Numbered from the stretch's first letter, positions 54,206-62,290 are shown. The stretch is DNA of 64,000 nt from Sepioteuthis lessoniana (GCA_963585895.1 CAUZXS010002443.1:64501-128500), one strand, 5' to 3'. Notes: a model not told the origin generated them from the sequence alone. A program made the numbers and translations.

Positions 54206-56710
54206 TAAATGTACTGATGGTGTAGCATATCCATTTGTCTGAAGAATGTTGTCTGATCAAAGTGTCTATGCTTAGTTTAATATATATATATATATCTGTA
54301 ATGAAAGTACCTGCTTAGAGAATATGTTTCACGCAGAATTTTTACAGTGTTATTTTCAAGGGTTTTTTTAAAATCAGCAATGACTTGTTGGATTTATTTG
54401 TTTGCAGAGGTGTTTGTGGTTGTCAGATTTTGATCCTTTCCAAATCAGGTGATTAAGTTTCATATTAAATCCAAATGGTACATATGTTTACAGACATTTT
54501 TTTTATTTGTCTTTTTTTTTTTCAATCATTGATTTCATGTTAGTATCTTTTTCAAATATTTTTATGATTGTGGATTTTACATCTCTGTTGAAGTTGTGAC
54601 TGTTTATGTGGAAGTTTTGTTCGACTAATATTAGACTGTTCTGATCCATTGATTTTATCCAGTCACTGTAGTTATTTAATCTAAAATGAAACAGCCATTC
54701 TGACTTTCCAACATGATGTTTTTGGCAACATTTGTATTCCAGTAAATGAATTATATTTTTGTTTCTACAATTTAATTTGTGGTAAATTTAGAAAGGTTTT
54801 TTTTATTTATGAAACTCGTGAATGAGTTGATTGATTTGAAGTGTTTGCATTATAGGTTGTTCTTGATTTTGCATGGTTGGCAAAATTTAGTGGATTTTAT
54901 GGTGGATTTCTTATAGATTACTTTACTGTTTAGTATGTTATTGCTACCTATAATTTCTCTGAGATTATTTGGTTGACATGGTTCTTGAAAAATATCTTAA
55001 GTTAGGGTTTACTCCAACTGTTCTTGATTATCTAGGTTAGTGGTGAGAGAGTGTTGTTGAATGTTGTTTTGAAGGAAATGCAGTTCATTTTCACTTTTGG
55101 TCTTAGCTTTAGGGTATCTTGTCTAAGGGTAGAAATGGATAGGGATAGCCCTGGCTTGAGAACTGTTGTTAAACACTTTTTTTTAAAAATTTGTTGTTGT
55201 CTTTGCAGATTCTTCTCAGTCTTATCACCTGTGTGTAGGGAAGGCTCTTTAAGATGTTTGGGGTGAGAAGATCTGTAATAGAGATAGTTGTGTGTGTTAG
55301 TGGGTTTTGTATGTAATGTTGTTTGTAGTTGTCTGTTCTTGTCAATATATATTAGGGTGTCTAAAAATGTGATTGAATGTGCACTTTTTGTGGTCAAATT
55401 TGATCAAGTTGTGCCTCATATTTAGGATGGTTAGGAAATTATTCAGTTTTACTTATCCACCTGTGCTTATAATGAATATGTCATTAAAATAACAAAGAAT
55501 TCTACCGACCCCTAAAATGAATAAAAATCTGGCAACCATAAATATCTTTGCAAACAAATAAACCCAACAATAAGTCAGTACTGATTTTTTCTTTTTGGCT
55601 TAAAAAGTTGACTTTTACACCGAAATTTATAGTACTCACATATTCATTATTGCTGCTAAATATGTTGTAGTGAAATTGAAAGGCAGAACCTGCAGACTGC
55701 TGCCTCCAATGAGCCAACTGGGGTTCTTCATTCAAAGAGACAACGAGCGGTGTGCTGTATATGCAGGCGGAACAGCCGACATGAATCCAGCAACCGTCCA
55801 CGGCTGGATAAAAAAACAGGCGGTGAGCTTAATGAACAAGAGAAATGTGACAATTGAAGCTGTGTGAATTAAATTCCTTTCATAGCAACACCGAAAGAAA
55901 AAAACAAGATGTGACAAGCAAAATGGCCTACATCAAAGTTTGAAAATAGCGCGAATGTGTCTTGCTTATAGAGTACCAGAAGTATAGAAAAACAGAGGCA
56001 TGAGCGTCTTTGGGAGTGCATTTTGTAGGTCACACCTCTTGTCTCTGGTGGGACGGGGTTTGCGACATATGCAAATTTTAGTCAGCCAGAACCGGTATAA
56101 AAGAAGTAATCTCAGCATTGTTGTGGGGCATTTGTTGCTTCACAATAGGATTGTGCAAACCAGTGTATTGACACGGTATGTAAGAGAGAGAGAAAGGACC
56201 GGTGGCGAGCAGTTAAAAGGTTTCAAGTAAGAGAGAGAGAGAGAGAGAGAGAGACAGGACCGGTAGCAAGCAGTTAAAAGGTTTTAAGTAAGAGAGAAAG
56301 AGAGAGACAGGACTGGTAGCGAGCAGTTAAAAGGTTTCAAGTAAGAGAGAAAGAGAGAGACAGGACTGGTAGCGAGCAGTTAAAAGGTTATATATGTACA
56401 TCTTAGATTAGAAGAGCATATCATAATAGAAACCTCATGTCACTTTTATTTGAATCTTAAAATTTTTTTTTATTAATTGTTATTACAGGTTGTTGGATCC
56501 AGTGCTCTCTCTCTCTCTCTCTCCTTCTTAATTAACTGCTTTATTCATCATCTCCACCCTTTCTGACTATATTCAACTTTGTAATCTTAATTTTTTTTTC
56601 AGCTAACCGCTATGTGGCCTTGTTGATTCCTCCTTCCCCAGGAGCAGTCACAGATCTGGCAAACAACAAAGATTTAGCTGAGATCCTCAACCATTTCATC
56701 CAAGAAAAAA
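32544..56710 (+). CDS. GATD1: GATD1-like amidotransferase-fold protein, exons 1-4 (gene continues)
   Basis: CDS segments 32544-32595, 42847-42923, 47239-47344 and 56603-56710 total 343 nt (114 codons plus 1 nt). The encoded order, LLLVLSADPAG / VNAQSFIQAYTLAT / EFIQQDEQNRRWFSEFRSKA / LLIPPSPGAVTDLANN, parallels what I recall of human GATD1 (PDDC1): LLVASGAAEG, VSAQSFLHCFTMAS, SNARWVQDFRLKA, LLIPSCPGALTDLA. The family has a DJ-1/PfpI-like class I glutamine amidotransferase fold and is thought to act in endosomes or cytoplasm; substrate is unclear. Human GATD1 is about 220 aa, so roughly half is here. The nucleophile-elbow segment (human CAVGHG) belongs to a later exon not found before 64000. 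Introns 1-3 are 10.3, 4.3 and 9.3 kb and full of elements. The comparison is from memory; no alignment was run. Confidence 0.85.
32596..33523. other. GATD1 intron 1, first part
   Basis: AT-rich; a G-run at 32960 and a C-run at 33306. No gene or named element is recognised. Confidence 0.5.
33524..33847 (-). mobile_element. Nuclease-like (PD-(D/E)XK type) C-terminal relic of a retroelement
   Basis: A stop-to-stop frame of 107 codons without ATG. It reads ISGWHNDYPKI, then GLRPDIVLFSKENSKVILVE, LTIPFESRLEKS, KTSKYEDLKKELEKEGY, KAVEIGARGFVAGT, and ends near RRNRSKSM. The layout RPD-(x)-VELT-(x)-K..KY resembles the restriction-like endonuclease at the C-terminus of R2/CRE-group LINEs. The same block turns up in uncharacterised invertebrate ORFs. 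The aspartate (RPD), glutamate (VELT) and lysine/tyrosine (KTSKY) are candidate active-site residues. No RT flanks it, so it is an isolated fragment. The frame has no interruption over its length. Assignment to R2-like elements is inference. Confidence 0.5.
33848..34270. other. No gene seen
   Basis: AT-rich intron 1 sequence. A 155-codon + strand frame (33933-34400) has hydrophobic stretches, but its C-terminal third is SINE-A sequence, so I do not treat it as a gene. Confidence 0.5.
34271..34515 (-). mobile_element. tRNA-headed SINE-A, full copy 1
   Basis: On the minus strand the head TTGGGTAGAGTGTTCGCCAA begins at about 34511 and the B box GGTTCAATCCC is at 34474-34464. The body then runs through GGTACTTGATAC, GGTAAAGTGGAGAAATCC and GGGAGCCTTCTGGTCGCCC to GTCGCCAACTTTA. 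Length about 245 bp. No coding. Presumed RNA polymerase III transcript mobilised by a LINE. Close relative at 44991-45238. Confidence 0.85.
34516..35157. other. No gene seen
   Basis: AT-rich intron sequence with several A-runs. Nothing recognisable. Confidence 0.5.
35685..36310 (+). pseudogene. LINE ORF1 (nucleic-acid-binding, zinc-knuckle) pseudogene
   Basis: The frame 35685-36215 encodes an acidic start (SSDSETEEK), then the ORF1 core FPLSKLSPFKIEKVL, KLKNGTLLIEI and PHNSLNTYKGVM, ending at the PNPLR motif. A frame change at about 36168 follows: the zinc-knuckle part FGHHQDQC, CGEYDIHKDC and CANCQGNHSAG reads in another frame to ~36300. The first CxxC pair before FGHH is missing. ORF1 proteins of I/Jockey-group LINEs coat the RNA; this copy cannot make a full one. 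Confidence 0.75.
36741..37185 (+). mobile_element. SINE-like family N, copy 2 (tail-less), inside LINE
   Basis: Head TTGCCCAGTTGGCTGGGGCT through TCCACTTTAGCCCGGAGTGG to GGGTCCTATCTATAGGTTAA, then three to four AAACTGAAT-type tandem units. It is joined directly to a second head at 37186, so the pair is a tandem dimer. The dimer interrupts the I-clade LINE; AAAAACAACA before it and AAAAACATCAACA after it (38034) may be an imperfect target duplication. Confidence 0.75.
37186..38033 (+). mobile_element. SINE-like family N, copy 3, long tandem array
   Basis: Head from GCCCAGTCGGCGGGGGC, then about ten imperfect ~55-bp units (37420-37960, TAAACTGAATTGTTTGAAAT). The tail is GGATTTGGCGTTAAATAACC...GCCATAAAACCAAACC. 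This is the longest array in the window. Confidence 0.8.
40441..40683 (+). mobile_element. SINE-like family N, copy 4, partial
   Basis: Starts within the head (GTGGGTCCACTCTGACTCGG, GTCCTACTTGTGGGTCGAA). No clear array. Tail GGATTTGGCATTGAATAACC then CAACCAACCAACCC. It adjoins the LINE 3' end and could alternatively be that LINE's own 3' UTR. Confidence 0.6.
40684..41073. other. No gene seen; AC microsatellite at the end
   Basis: AT-rich intron 1 sequence. (AC)n at 41048-41073 abuts the mariner remnant. Confidence 0.55.
41074..41272 (+). mobile_element. Mariner remnant, internally deleted (199 bp)
   Basis: Terminal inverted repeats TGAAGGTGGGCTGAAAA (left) and, reverse-complemented, TGAGGGCCAGCTGAAAA (right, ending 41272) match at most positions and extend to about 28 bp. 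TA follows on the right; on the left the expected TA is replaced by CA within a microsatellite. Just before the right end, GTCTACAAGGGAGCCTATGT and GAAAAATAA read VYKGAYVEK then stop, the usual C-terminus of mariner transposases. Nearly all of the transposase gene is gone, so this is a MITE-sized derivative. Confidence 0.75.
41285..41763 (+). mobile_element. SINE-like family N, copy 5, divergent
   Basis: Head fragment CATCTGGTGGTGAGGCTCC...GCCATTACTCCCAGGTC at 41291-41360, unrelated-looking middle, and the family tail TTTGACATAAAATAATCC...GACATGCCATAAAACC at 41711-41761. Confidence 0.55.
41764..42846. other. End of GATD1 intron 1; no gene seen
   Basis: AT-rich. (AC)n at 42577-42603. A pyrimidine-rich stretch and TTTGTAG acceptor precede exon 2. 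Confidence 0.6.
42847..42923 (+). CDS. GATD1: GATD1 exon 2
   Basis: 77 nt between TTTGTAG| and CCACAG|GTCTGT. GA completes the Gly codon from exon 1, then VNAQSFIQAYTLATTNFTVQ and LASPQ. This matches the GVSAQSF...VATP segment of GATD1 that I recall (helix 1 and strand 2 of the fold). It ends in phase 0, in step with exon 3. Confidence 0.85.
42924..44990. other. GATD1 intron 2, first part; no gene seen
   Basis: Very AT-rich (43700-44700 especially). No element or coding domain is recognised. Short + strand frames at 42771-43243 are intron reading past exon 2. Confidence 0.6.
44991..45238 (-). mobile_element. tRNA-headed SINE-A, full copy 2
   Basis: Same layout as 34271-34515. The head GTGGGTAGAGTGTTCACCAA begins at about 45232 on the minus strand, the B box GGTTCAATCCC is at 45194-45184, and the body ends with GTCGCCAACTTTA near 44992. 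Similarity to the other copy is high by eye. Confidence 0.85.
45239..47238. other. GATD1 intron 2, second part; no gene seen
   Basis: AT-rich with (TA)n at 46161-46199 and (TC)n(TA)n at 46660-46692. A pyrimidine tract and TTCTTTAG lead into exon 3. Confidence 0.6.
47239..47344 (+). CDS. GATD1: GATD1 exon 3
   Basis: 106 nt between CTTCTTTAG| and GATG|GTATGT. It reads GKPTEFIQQDEQNRRWFSEF then RSKAPSTPISLESVD plus one base. It matches the GGKAMEF...RWVQDFRLKA...LESID stretch of GATD1. The phase-1 end joins CT of exon 4 to give Ala. Confidence 0.88.
47345..47798. other. GATD1 intron 3, first part; no gene seen
   Basis: AT-rich, (TA)-rich at 47660-47680. Nothing else is seen. Confidence 0.6.
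47799..50910 (+). mobile_element. Ty3/gypsy-type retrotransposon fossil with short LTRs (gypsy-C)
   Basis: Broken LTR retrotransposon in GATD1 intron 3, same strand. Direct terminal repeats start TGTAGTAGTAA at 47799 and at 50630 and share CCAGAAGAAAAGGACA, GGTGTGACTTGTTTTAT and GTGAGATTTAATG. A purine tract ending GGGGGGAG abuts the right one (50617-50629). Parts in order: protease-like (48000-48240, FDLLLGMDVIKKLGG); reverse transcriptase (48480-48870, LVLDYQELNDH and VLDFRKAYLQV); RNase H (49300-49500, VHLFTDSACVHKCI); and an integrase zinc-binding and core region (49770-50160, CEECQLI, WHWVAMDIT, GLPTEILTDNDTAFQSN). gag was not seen. Several breaks; the right LTR end is uncertain (50885-50915). 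Confidence 0.8.
50911..51236. repeat. TA microsatellite and spacer
   Basis: (TA)n-rich at 50912-50946, then AT-rich sequence with no recognised gene. Confidence 0.55.
51237..51494 (+). mobile_element. Penelope-like element relic 3, GIY-YIG domain
   Basis: One open frame encodes KFKINKDLGCNSKNTVYIIE then CSKCKKIYIGSTQALNTRTS, LHRSNIKITEKRKLHVSKHL and YECSQGKFKI. VYII...YIG is the GIY-YIG core, with the basic R and H following at the usual spacing. A CxxC pair (CSKC) lies between, as in Penelope-like nuclease tails. No RT precedes it. The frame is uninterrupted across the domain. The next element, an RTE-group LINE, starts directly after it. Confidence 0.65.
51495..54140 (+). mobile_element. 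RTE-group LINE, degenerate, with C-terminal C2H2-like end
   Basis: A decayed LINE on the + strand. The endonuclease C-terminus comes first (51500-51670: NTIFQQKDRLKTTWMHPRSK, HWHLIDYVLVHK), where TNHCLV replaces the usual TDHRLV so a catalytic Asp is lost. RT follows: 52524-52735 (DCSNYQGITLLFIARKVLAH), 52764-52950 (FVDLTKVFDTVS, VNGVKQGG), and a frame change near 52975. The palm at 53130 reads FADN where FADD is expected. Then FTYLGCTITSDAKINREVDN (53336-53395) and LTTLLYGSESWVTYR (~53500-53540). The end at 53997-54057 has CSCCG...LSRIGLVSHQCAC, a C2H2-like finger typical of this LINE family's C-terminus. There are several stops and frameshifts. Clade assignment within the RTE group is by memory. 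Confidence 0.75.
54141..54499. repeat. TA microsatellite and spacer
   Basis: (TA)n at 54173-54201 and 54281-54296. No gene is seen. Confidence 0.6.
54500..55510 (-). mobile_element. Penelope-like element relic 4 (RT to GIY-YIG)
   Basis: On the minus strand: the RT palm at 55503-55460 reads CYFNDIFIISTGG, where related elements have YIDDIFIIWTG, so the catalytic Asp pair is damaged. SITFLDTLIYID and LHTKPTNTHNYLYYRSSHPK follow (55395-55260), then RPKVKMNCISFKTTFNNTLS to 55032. Farther on, 54775-54660 reads CRNKNIIHLLE...CCQKHHVGKSEW.FHFRLNNY, a decayed GIY-YIG region. The order RT then nuclease is that of Penelope-like elements. The frame is stopped many times between 55030 and 54770. It lies antisense in GATD1 intron 3. 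Confidence 0.7.
55511..56185. repeat. Unassigned stretch with TATA-like promoter, possibly LTR
   Basis: GC-richer than its flanks from 55670. GGTATAAAAGAAG at 56093-56105 followed 20 bp later by a TCAGCATTG looks like a core promoter, and GGTGGCGAGCAG (56202) resembles an LTR primer-site neighbourhood. No second copy or coding region supports an LTR, so it stays tentative. Confidence 0.35.
56186..56392 (+). repeat. ~57-bp tandem repeat, four units
   Basis: Unit: AGAGAGA(C)AGGAC(C/T)GGT(A/G)GCGAGCAG then TTAAAAGGTTT(C/T)AAGTA. The first unit carries GGTGGCGAGC and later ones GGTAGC(G/A)AGC. (AG)n at 56229-56254 sits between units 1 and 2. Confidence 0.85.
56393..56602. other. End of GATD1 intron 3
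   Basis: (TC)n at 56504-56523; long T-run and TTTTTTTTCAG acceptor before exon 4. Confidence 0.7.
56603..56710 (+). CDS. GATD1: GATD1 exon 4
   Basis: 108 nt between TTTTTTTCAG| and AAAAAA|GTAAGT. CT completes Ala, then NRYVALLIPPSPGAVTDLAN and NKDLAEILNHFIQEK plus one base. It matches RYHALLIPSCPGALTDLA...LARILQHF of GATD1, a hallmark stretch of the family. It ends in phase 1; the next exon (expected to begin near the KPICAVGHG segment with the nucleophile elbow) was not found before 64000. Confidence 0.9.
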
Positions 56711-56779
56711 GTAAGTTTTTTTAAGCAACTTCATAAATTCAACCGAGAAATACCACTGCCCTGTCAAAAAGGCCTAAAA

Positions 56780-57040
56780 TACATTGTATCCCCTGCAGAG
56801 AGATAAGATACTCTACTACCCTCTCAAAAAAAGTGGTGTCATGGCTTGGACTCTGCATATGATAGTGAGGCTCCAGTTCTAGAGGCTTTAGGAAGTGTTA
56901 ACTGCCATTACTCCCAGGTTCACTCGGACTTAGAGTGGTAATACCTGTTAACATCTCTCTATAGTTCAAGTAGACCTATTTAGAAATTATTTGTAGTCAC
57001 TGGAAATACTAAAAGCTGTTTAAACAAGGGATTATCATTA
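56780..57040 (+). mobile_element. SINE-like family N, copy 6, head only
   Basis: CCCTGCAGAGAGATAAGA, GGCTCCAGTTCTAGAGGCTTT, GCCATTACTCCCAGGTTCAC and TTAGAGTGGTAATACCTGTT. No tandem array or tail is visible. Confidence 0.6.
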
Positions 57041-57099
57041 TTAAAATGGAATAATTTCTTGATTCTTTTGCCATTACATCCTTTTCATCCATCACTCTT

Positions 57100-58910
57100 G
57101 TTAAGGTTTCTTGGATGCATCCAGTATTCATACAGAGCTAAAGCGTCTAAGTCTTTGCTGCTCAGCTAACAACACTGGTGTGTCCATGTGTAGAAGTCCA
57201 TTAGAGAACATTGCTTATGAGTTTGTTCTTTCTTCTCCAGCAGTGCCCAGTATGTCTTGTGAGATGCAAAGCAAGTGGCTGTTCAGCTGCTGTTTGTGAG
57301 GTGCTGCTTCCAGGATTTATTTAAAACAGCATGAAGCTTTCTTGTGTAGTTCCCATTTAGCTTTTCCTCCAAGCTTTCCATTAGAGTCCAGGTTGTGCAG
57401 CTATACAATAGTACTGACAAAGCTACAACTTTGAAGAAATAAAAATGTTGTTTTATCAGAGAGATCAGATCTCTATATGATCAGTAACCTTGCAAGATTC
57501 TAGTGACAATGTCAAAGAAGTCTGTGGCACCATCAATTAAGCAAACCATTGCTTTCATTTTAGTTGTAACAATTTTGTGGGGAGATCCTATGCTAGAAGT
57601 ATTTGGTACATCTTTCCTCTTAGAGAAGTCTGAACAATAGGGTTGCTTCAAGATTTTTGTCATATACTCCAATTATTCAATGGATAGTTAGAATCTGTGA
57701 TGTAGATTGATTTCTCCCAAAACACTTCTGATTTTTCCTGAGAATTTTCTCAACTTCAGGTCAAATATGATTGAGGAGCAGAGTATTATAAACCATTGTA
57801 GTTATGGCAGTAAGAGTTATGGCTCTAGTTCTTAGTGATTCTGAGGTTGTTTTTCTTGAGGAAGGGGAGGATGCAATCTTTTGTTCAAATAGCTTTGCAT
57901 AATCATCAAGGCCTGCCTATAATGTTTTTTAGTACTGTGTCAAGTTCTTCTTCCATAAACTGTCCAAGTTTGATGTCTAGTTGGTTAGGAATAATCTTTT
58001 CAGTAGATTTATCAGTGATTTCAAGAGAGTTTCCAAGCAGATTCTTGAAATGTTCTTTTCACTTTTGAAGTCTTTCTTCTTGACTGATAGATTTGAGTTT
58101 TGTTCTCACGGTACTTTACCTTTTGCTCACTTCATTTACTGTCTGCTATGCTGATCATGACTATCTTCTACCAAGTTCTTGATTTTATTGATTTAGCCTT
58201 GCGGTCTTTTTAGTATGTTTTAGTTAGTTCTTTCTGAGCTTTCTTAATTTTCTGCACATTAACGTTTGTTGGATTTCTTGTATTAAGGATGCTTTTATAA
58301 TGTTATCTTGTTTTTTCCTAACTGCTTTTGGCTCCCAGGGAACTCTACATTTGGCTCTTGGTTAGTCAGTTAGTGCTTCTAAGTGGGATGTAACAAAGTT
58401 TTCTTATTTGTCTATTCATGTATGTCTTTCAAATGTCTTCTGACTTGTTTCTTACAGTTTGCACATTGATAGCATATATCACTATTGGTCACATTGGGAA
58501 ACTTTACCCATTTGTTTGTTATTTCTGTGTAGACTCAAGTAAATCTTTTCTGACACAGTTCTGTGACTGGAAGATACTCCTTCAAAGCACTGTTTATCGA
58601 TTTCTATATAAGTAGTTGTTATCTAGATGTACTTTTGAGTTATTTGGATAGATGTAAGTCCATAGCTTACTTTTCTTTTTTCAAATTTAGTGTTTAGGCA
58701 TATAAGCCTGTTATTGAGAGAAAATTCTGCTCTCATATTCACCATTTCTGTTAGGTGATTGTATAAACAAAATTTATTATTTTCACTTTTACTGCCTATA
58801 TGAGCATTCATGTTTCTTCCAATGATCAAAACTTTGTGCTTGGGAATGTGTCAGATGAGGGAAAATAGCTCATTATAGAAGGTGGGGACATCCGTTTTAT
58901 TACTAGCATT
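57100..58910 (-). mobile_element. RTE-clade LINE, degenerate, reversed
   Basis: On the minus strand, from 58870 down: endonuclease pieces (IIGRNMNAHIGSKSE, NNRLICLNTKFEKRKVSYG at 58829-58640); the inter-domain HFKNLLGNSLEITDKSTEK and IIPNQLDIKLGQFMEEELD (58065-57940); and RT fingers (ILRKNQKCFG region, ~57740-57700). The palm approach follows (GATDFFDIVTRILQGY at 57530-57481), then LLYSCTTWTLMESLEEKLNG and NYTRKLHAVLNKSW (57415-57310). The protein is close to the 1131-2792 element (same WTL, EKKLDGNYTRMLRA and NKSW motifs). Stops and frame changes are frequent, and segments including the catalytic YADD block are missing. Antisense in GATD1 intron 4. Confidence 0.75.
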
Positions 58911-58988
58911 TGTTAGATGATTGTTATGGTAAGGTTGCCATTAAATCTAGCACACTTCATTCTTGGTTGGATATTCTCTATACTACCA

Positions 58989-59428
58989 GTCAAGTCAGCT
59001 GGAGTTGTAGAATACATTGACTGCATCACTGCAGAGAAGTGATGAATGTCCTGTTTATGATATTAAACTGCATCTGATGATGAGGCTTCAGTCCTGGAGC
59101 TTTGGGGAATGAGGAGTATCCCTTCATTGCCATTACTATCAAGTCCACTCTGACCCAGAATGGTGGTACCTGTTAGGGTCCCGTCTTTGGGTCAAGTTGT
59201 TTACAAAACTTAAAACCATTTATGTTGAACTGAATTACAAATGTTAAATAGCAATACTTGAAACTATTTAACTGTGTGCAAATAAATGAACTCTGGCTTA
59301 TTTAAAAATAATGTTACTGATAAACTATTCAGTTACAAATCATATACAACTAATATATATTATATAAACAGGATTTGGCATTAAATAACCTACAAGGGTT
59401 GATATGTCATAGAACACATCCAACCAAC
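58989..59428 (+). mobile_element. SINE-like family N, copy 7
   Basis: Head AGTCAAGTCAGCTGGAGTTG, GGAGCTTTGGGGAATGAGG, ACTCTGACCCAGAATGG, GGTCCCGTCTTTGGGTCAA. Weak array, tail GGATTTGGCATTAAATAACC and GATATGTCATAGAAC. Confidence 0.75.
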
Positions 59429-60350
59429 TCTGTGATTTGAACAAGAGGACTGAGAAACACCTCTAGTGGTTGCATTGACAGTTTTTCCATCCATTACTGG
59501 GATCATGGTATTTTAGTTCTACTTTGCTCTGGTGAGAAACATATTCATGTTGACATATGATGAAATACTGTAAAGCTCTGGAAGCTGGTTTATTACATTT
59601 TATATTCTAACCTTAAAAGTCACTATGTTGACATTGTTTTTGCATCAAAGTAAATTTGGTTTGGGCTATGTTGCTGATTTTTCAAACATTGTGACCCTAT
59701 CTTCAACCTCAGCTGAACATGTCCTTTGTTCACCTGCCTGAAGGGCAATGCAGTTTTAACGTATAGTCATCTTTCAGTGGCTATTTTTGTCTCCTCAGTA
59801 GACACCACTTGTATTGATGAGTTGCAATAGTTTTCTGAGTGAACTATTTGATTCTTGCCATTGATTTATGATGTTCCTCCACCTAGATGAAGCACACCCT
59901 TGACTCATTTTTAGATTCATCCACCTTTCTTCTCATCTAACATGTTGTATCCCATGGATTCTAATGCTATACACTTATATGGCTCATATAATACTCTCCT
60001 CTCTCCGAATCCAGTAACAAGATAACCAAGTGATTATGGAGGCCACTGGTTTGATTATTGCAGAGTTTGACCTTTCGTCCAATTGCAGTTTTATTATTAC
60101 AGTTTCTTTTAATCAGGTATTGTTGGTTCAGCTTATATTTTCATTTCTCAATTAATTCACATTATTTAGTTTCATTATATTATGTTAAGCTTAAAAATTT
60201 TTGTTTTTCCTTTTTTTTTCTAAATTTAAATTTTACCAAGTTGAGATTCTCAACCCTTTTTCATTTAAAGTTGTATGAAATTTTTTGCCAACCTGGGTTG
60301 TTCAGCATAAAAAAAGGCTCTTACTTAAATGTCAACCTTTTATGAAAGAT
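59429..60350. other. GATD1 intron 4; no gene seen
   Basis: AT-rich, no recognised element. 59860-59990 resembles the stretch 44790-44870 (CCATGCTGCATCCCATG-like and ATGGCTCATATA blocks), a low-copy repeat or shared spacer. Confidence 0.45.
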
Positions 60351-60850
60351 TTGCCCAGTCAGCTGGGGTTGTAGAATACACCAACTGCATTTCTACAGAG
60401 GGGTGAGACTCCCCCAGTGAATGTCCTGGGGTGACATTAAACAATCTGATGGTGAGGCTTAAGTAATGCTGGAGCTTTGGGGAATGCAGAATACCCCTTT
60501 ATTGCCATCACTCTCTGGCCTGGAGCGGTCACACCTGATAGGGTCCTATCTATGGGTCAAATAGAACTGTTTGACATTTATACTTATACAGTGTACTGAA
60601 TTGTTTGAAGTTAACTGTTTTTACATTTAAGTGGATGTAAACAAATGACTGATGTTTAATTGAATTGTTACTGATTCATAGATTTAACTTTATTGACTAA
60701 ACTGAATAGTTTGAAATAGAACTGTTTTTGACTTTTAAACTGCATACTTATGCTAAACAGAATTGTTTGAAATAGAACTTTTTATATGTATAAAAATGGA
60801 TTTGGCATTAAATAACCTACAATGGTTGATATGTCATAAAAACCAAACAA
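60351..60850 (+). mobile_element. SINE-like family N, copy 8
   Basis: Head TTGCCCAGTCAGCTGGGGTT, GAGGGGTGAGACTCCCCCAG, GGAGCTTTGGGGAATGCAG, GGGTCCTATCTATGGGTCAA. Tandem array 60590-60790, tail GGATTTGGCATTAAATAACC...GTCATAAAAACC. Confidence 0.8.
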
Positions 60851-60989
60851 AAATTTTTTAAAAATTTATGAAAGAAATCTTTACCTTCCTTTTGTTATGC
60901 ATTTTCATCATAAATTGAGAACTTGAAAGCATATTATTGTGTATAAATTATTAGTATGAAGAATAGTTGCTTGAAACCATTTAATCACT

Positions 60990-61063
60990 TTAAATGATAA
61001 TAAAAGACAGAATTTGGCATTAAATAACTCAAAAAGGTTGACATACCATTAAACCAACTAAGG
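60990..61063 (+). repeat. SINE-like family N, tail fragment
   Basis: TTTGGCATTAAATAACTCAA, GGTTGACATACCATTAAACC only; the head is missing. Confidence 0.6.
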
Positions 61064-62290
61064 AATGATGTTGGAGAAGAAAAAAAATGAATATTTGGAT
61101 TATTTCTCTGATCTTTTGTTATTTACTAAGCCTAGCGTAGTTGTGGAATAAGGCCCTACACATGGAGCACCTAATGTGAATCAAACTCATTAACAATAGT
61201 CTGTTAAAGTAACTATAACACTATGTGAGGTGCCTATTTCCCCAATCATTATGGTTAAATATGAGGATGATTTTATCATGAATTTCACTTTGAGTGATTT
61301 TTACATTTATTACTATTAAGTAAGTAGCACAGATGAGAAACAGAGTAACCTTTGAACTCGCATCCAGTGTTTATGGTAGAGCTGGAGGGGTTTAAAATTG
61401 TAGATTCAACCTTGTTCTGTTAACTCCTGCTGTGACACTAATGCTAAGTTATATAACACTTTCTTCTTCAATAGTATCAAAGAGGGGAAACCTACAGCAT
61501 GAGCAATTGGCAGTCTTCCATCCTGTTATTGAATTTGATCAATGTTCTTTCTAAAACTTATGCCTCTTTGGTGACTGGATATTTGGAGAGAGAGGTTGAT
61601 TTACATTGATGGCTAGTCCTAGCTGACCTGTTGTAAAGAACACACACATTATAATGTTTCTGACACAGCACCATCTTGAATGTGAATAGGTATAACATTT
61701 CTCAAAGTACAAAGCGGACCCAGTTGTTTCAAATACAAAAATTAATTTTCTGACTGCAACATTCCACACCGCAGTTGTCAAAGAAATGAGAAAGATAGTG
61801 AAAGAATTAGTCAAGTCACTAGAAACTCAGGAGTTTCCATTTGTGGGAGATGAATAATTGAAACGCTGACATTGTTTTTCACCCCAAACAGCTGCTTGCC
61901 TCTCTGGACCCAAATCTGTCCAACTCAACCCTCTGCTTCCAACTCTCTGAACTAGGTGCTAAATTACTCTGCTTATACAATATATTGATTATCTCATCAA
62001 CTAATGATAAGAACACATGTCATTAAAAACTTTCCATAAACATGTCAGCTAAATCAACTGTCATTGCATTCAATGTGTTTATTTTCAACATCCTGTGTGC
62101 TGCAGATTTCAAAACATCCTGCAACATGTGCCCCATTTGACCTTTCGCATGTAACTTACACTTTAAGTCAAAGTTTTTAGCTCATTCATAATTTATTACT
62201 ACAAATAAAATAATATGATTAATTACCATCCTTAATTATATTACAACTTATAAGATCAACACAAGAGGAGGTAGTTCAGTTTTTTTTAAA
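61064..62290. other. GATD1 intron 4; no gene seen
   Basis: AT-rich. I searched here for the next GATD1 exon (KP(I/L)CA-G coding) and found none. Nothing else is recognised. Confidence 0.5.

Noticed and set aside
57111-57299. 62-codon + strand frame considered as the next GATD1 exon
   Set aside because: No similarity to the GATD1 C-terminal half and it lies antisense in the reversed RTE LINE.
62090-62160. CTGCAG-preceded stretch considered as GATD1 exon 5
   Set aside because: The translation (KHPATCAPFDL-like) does not fit the KPICAVGHG segment and there is no matching donor.
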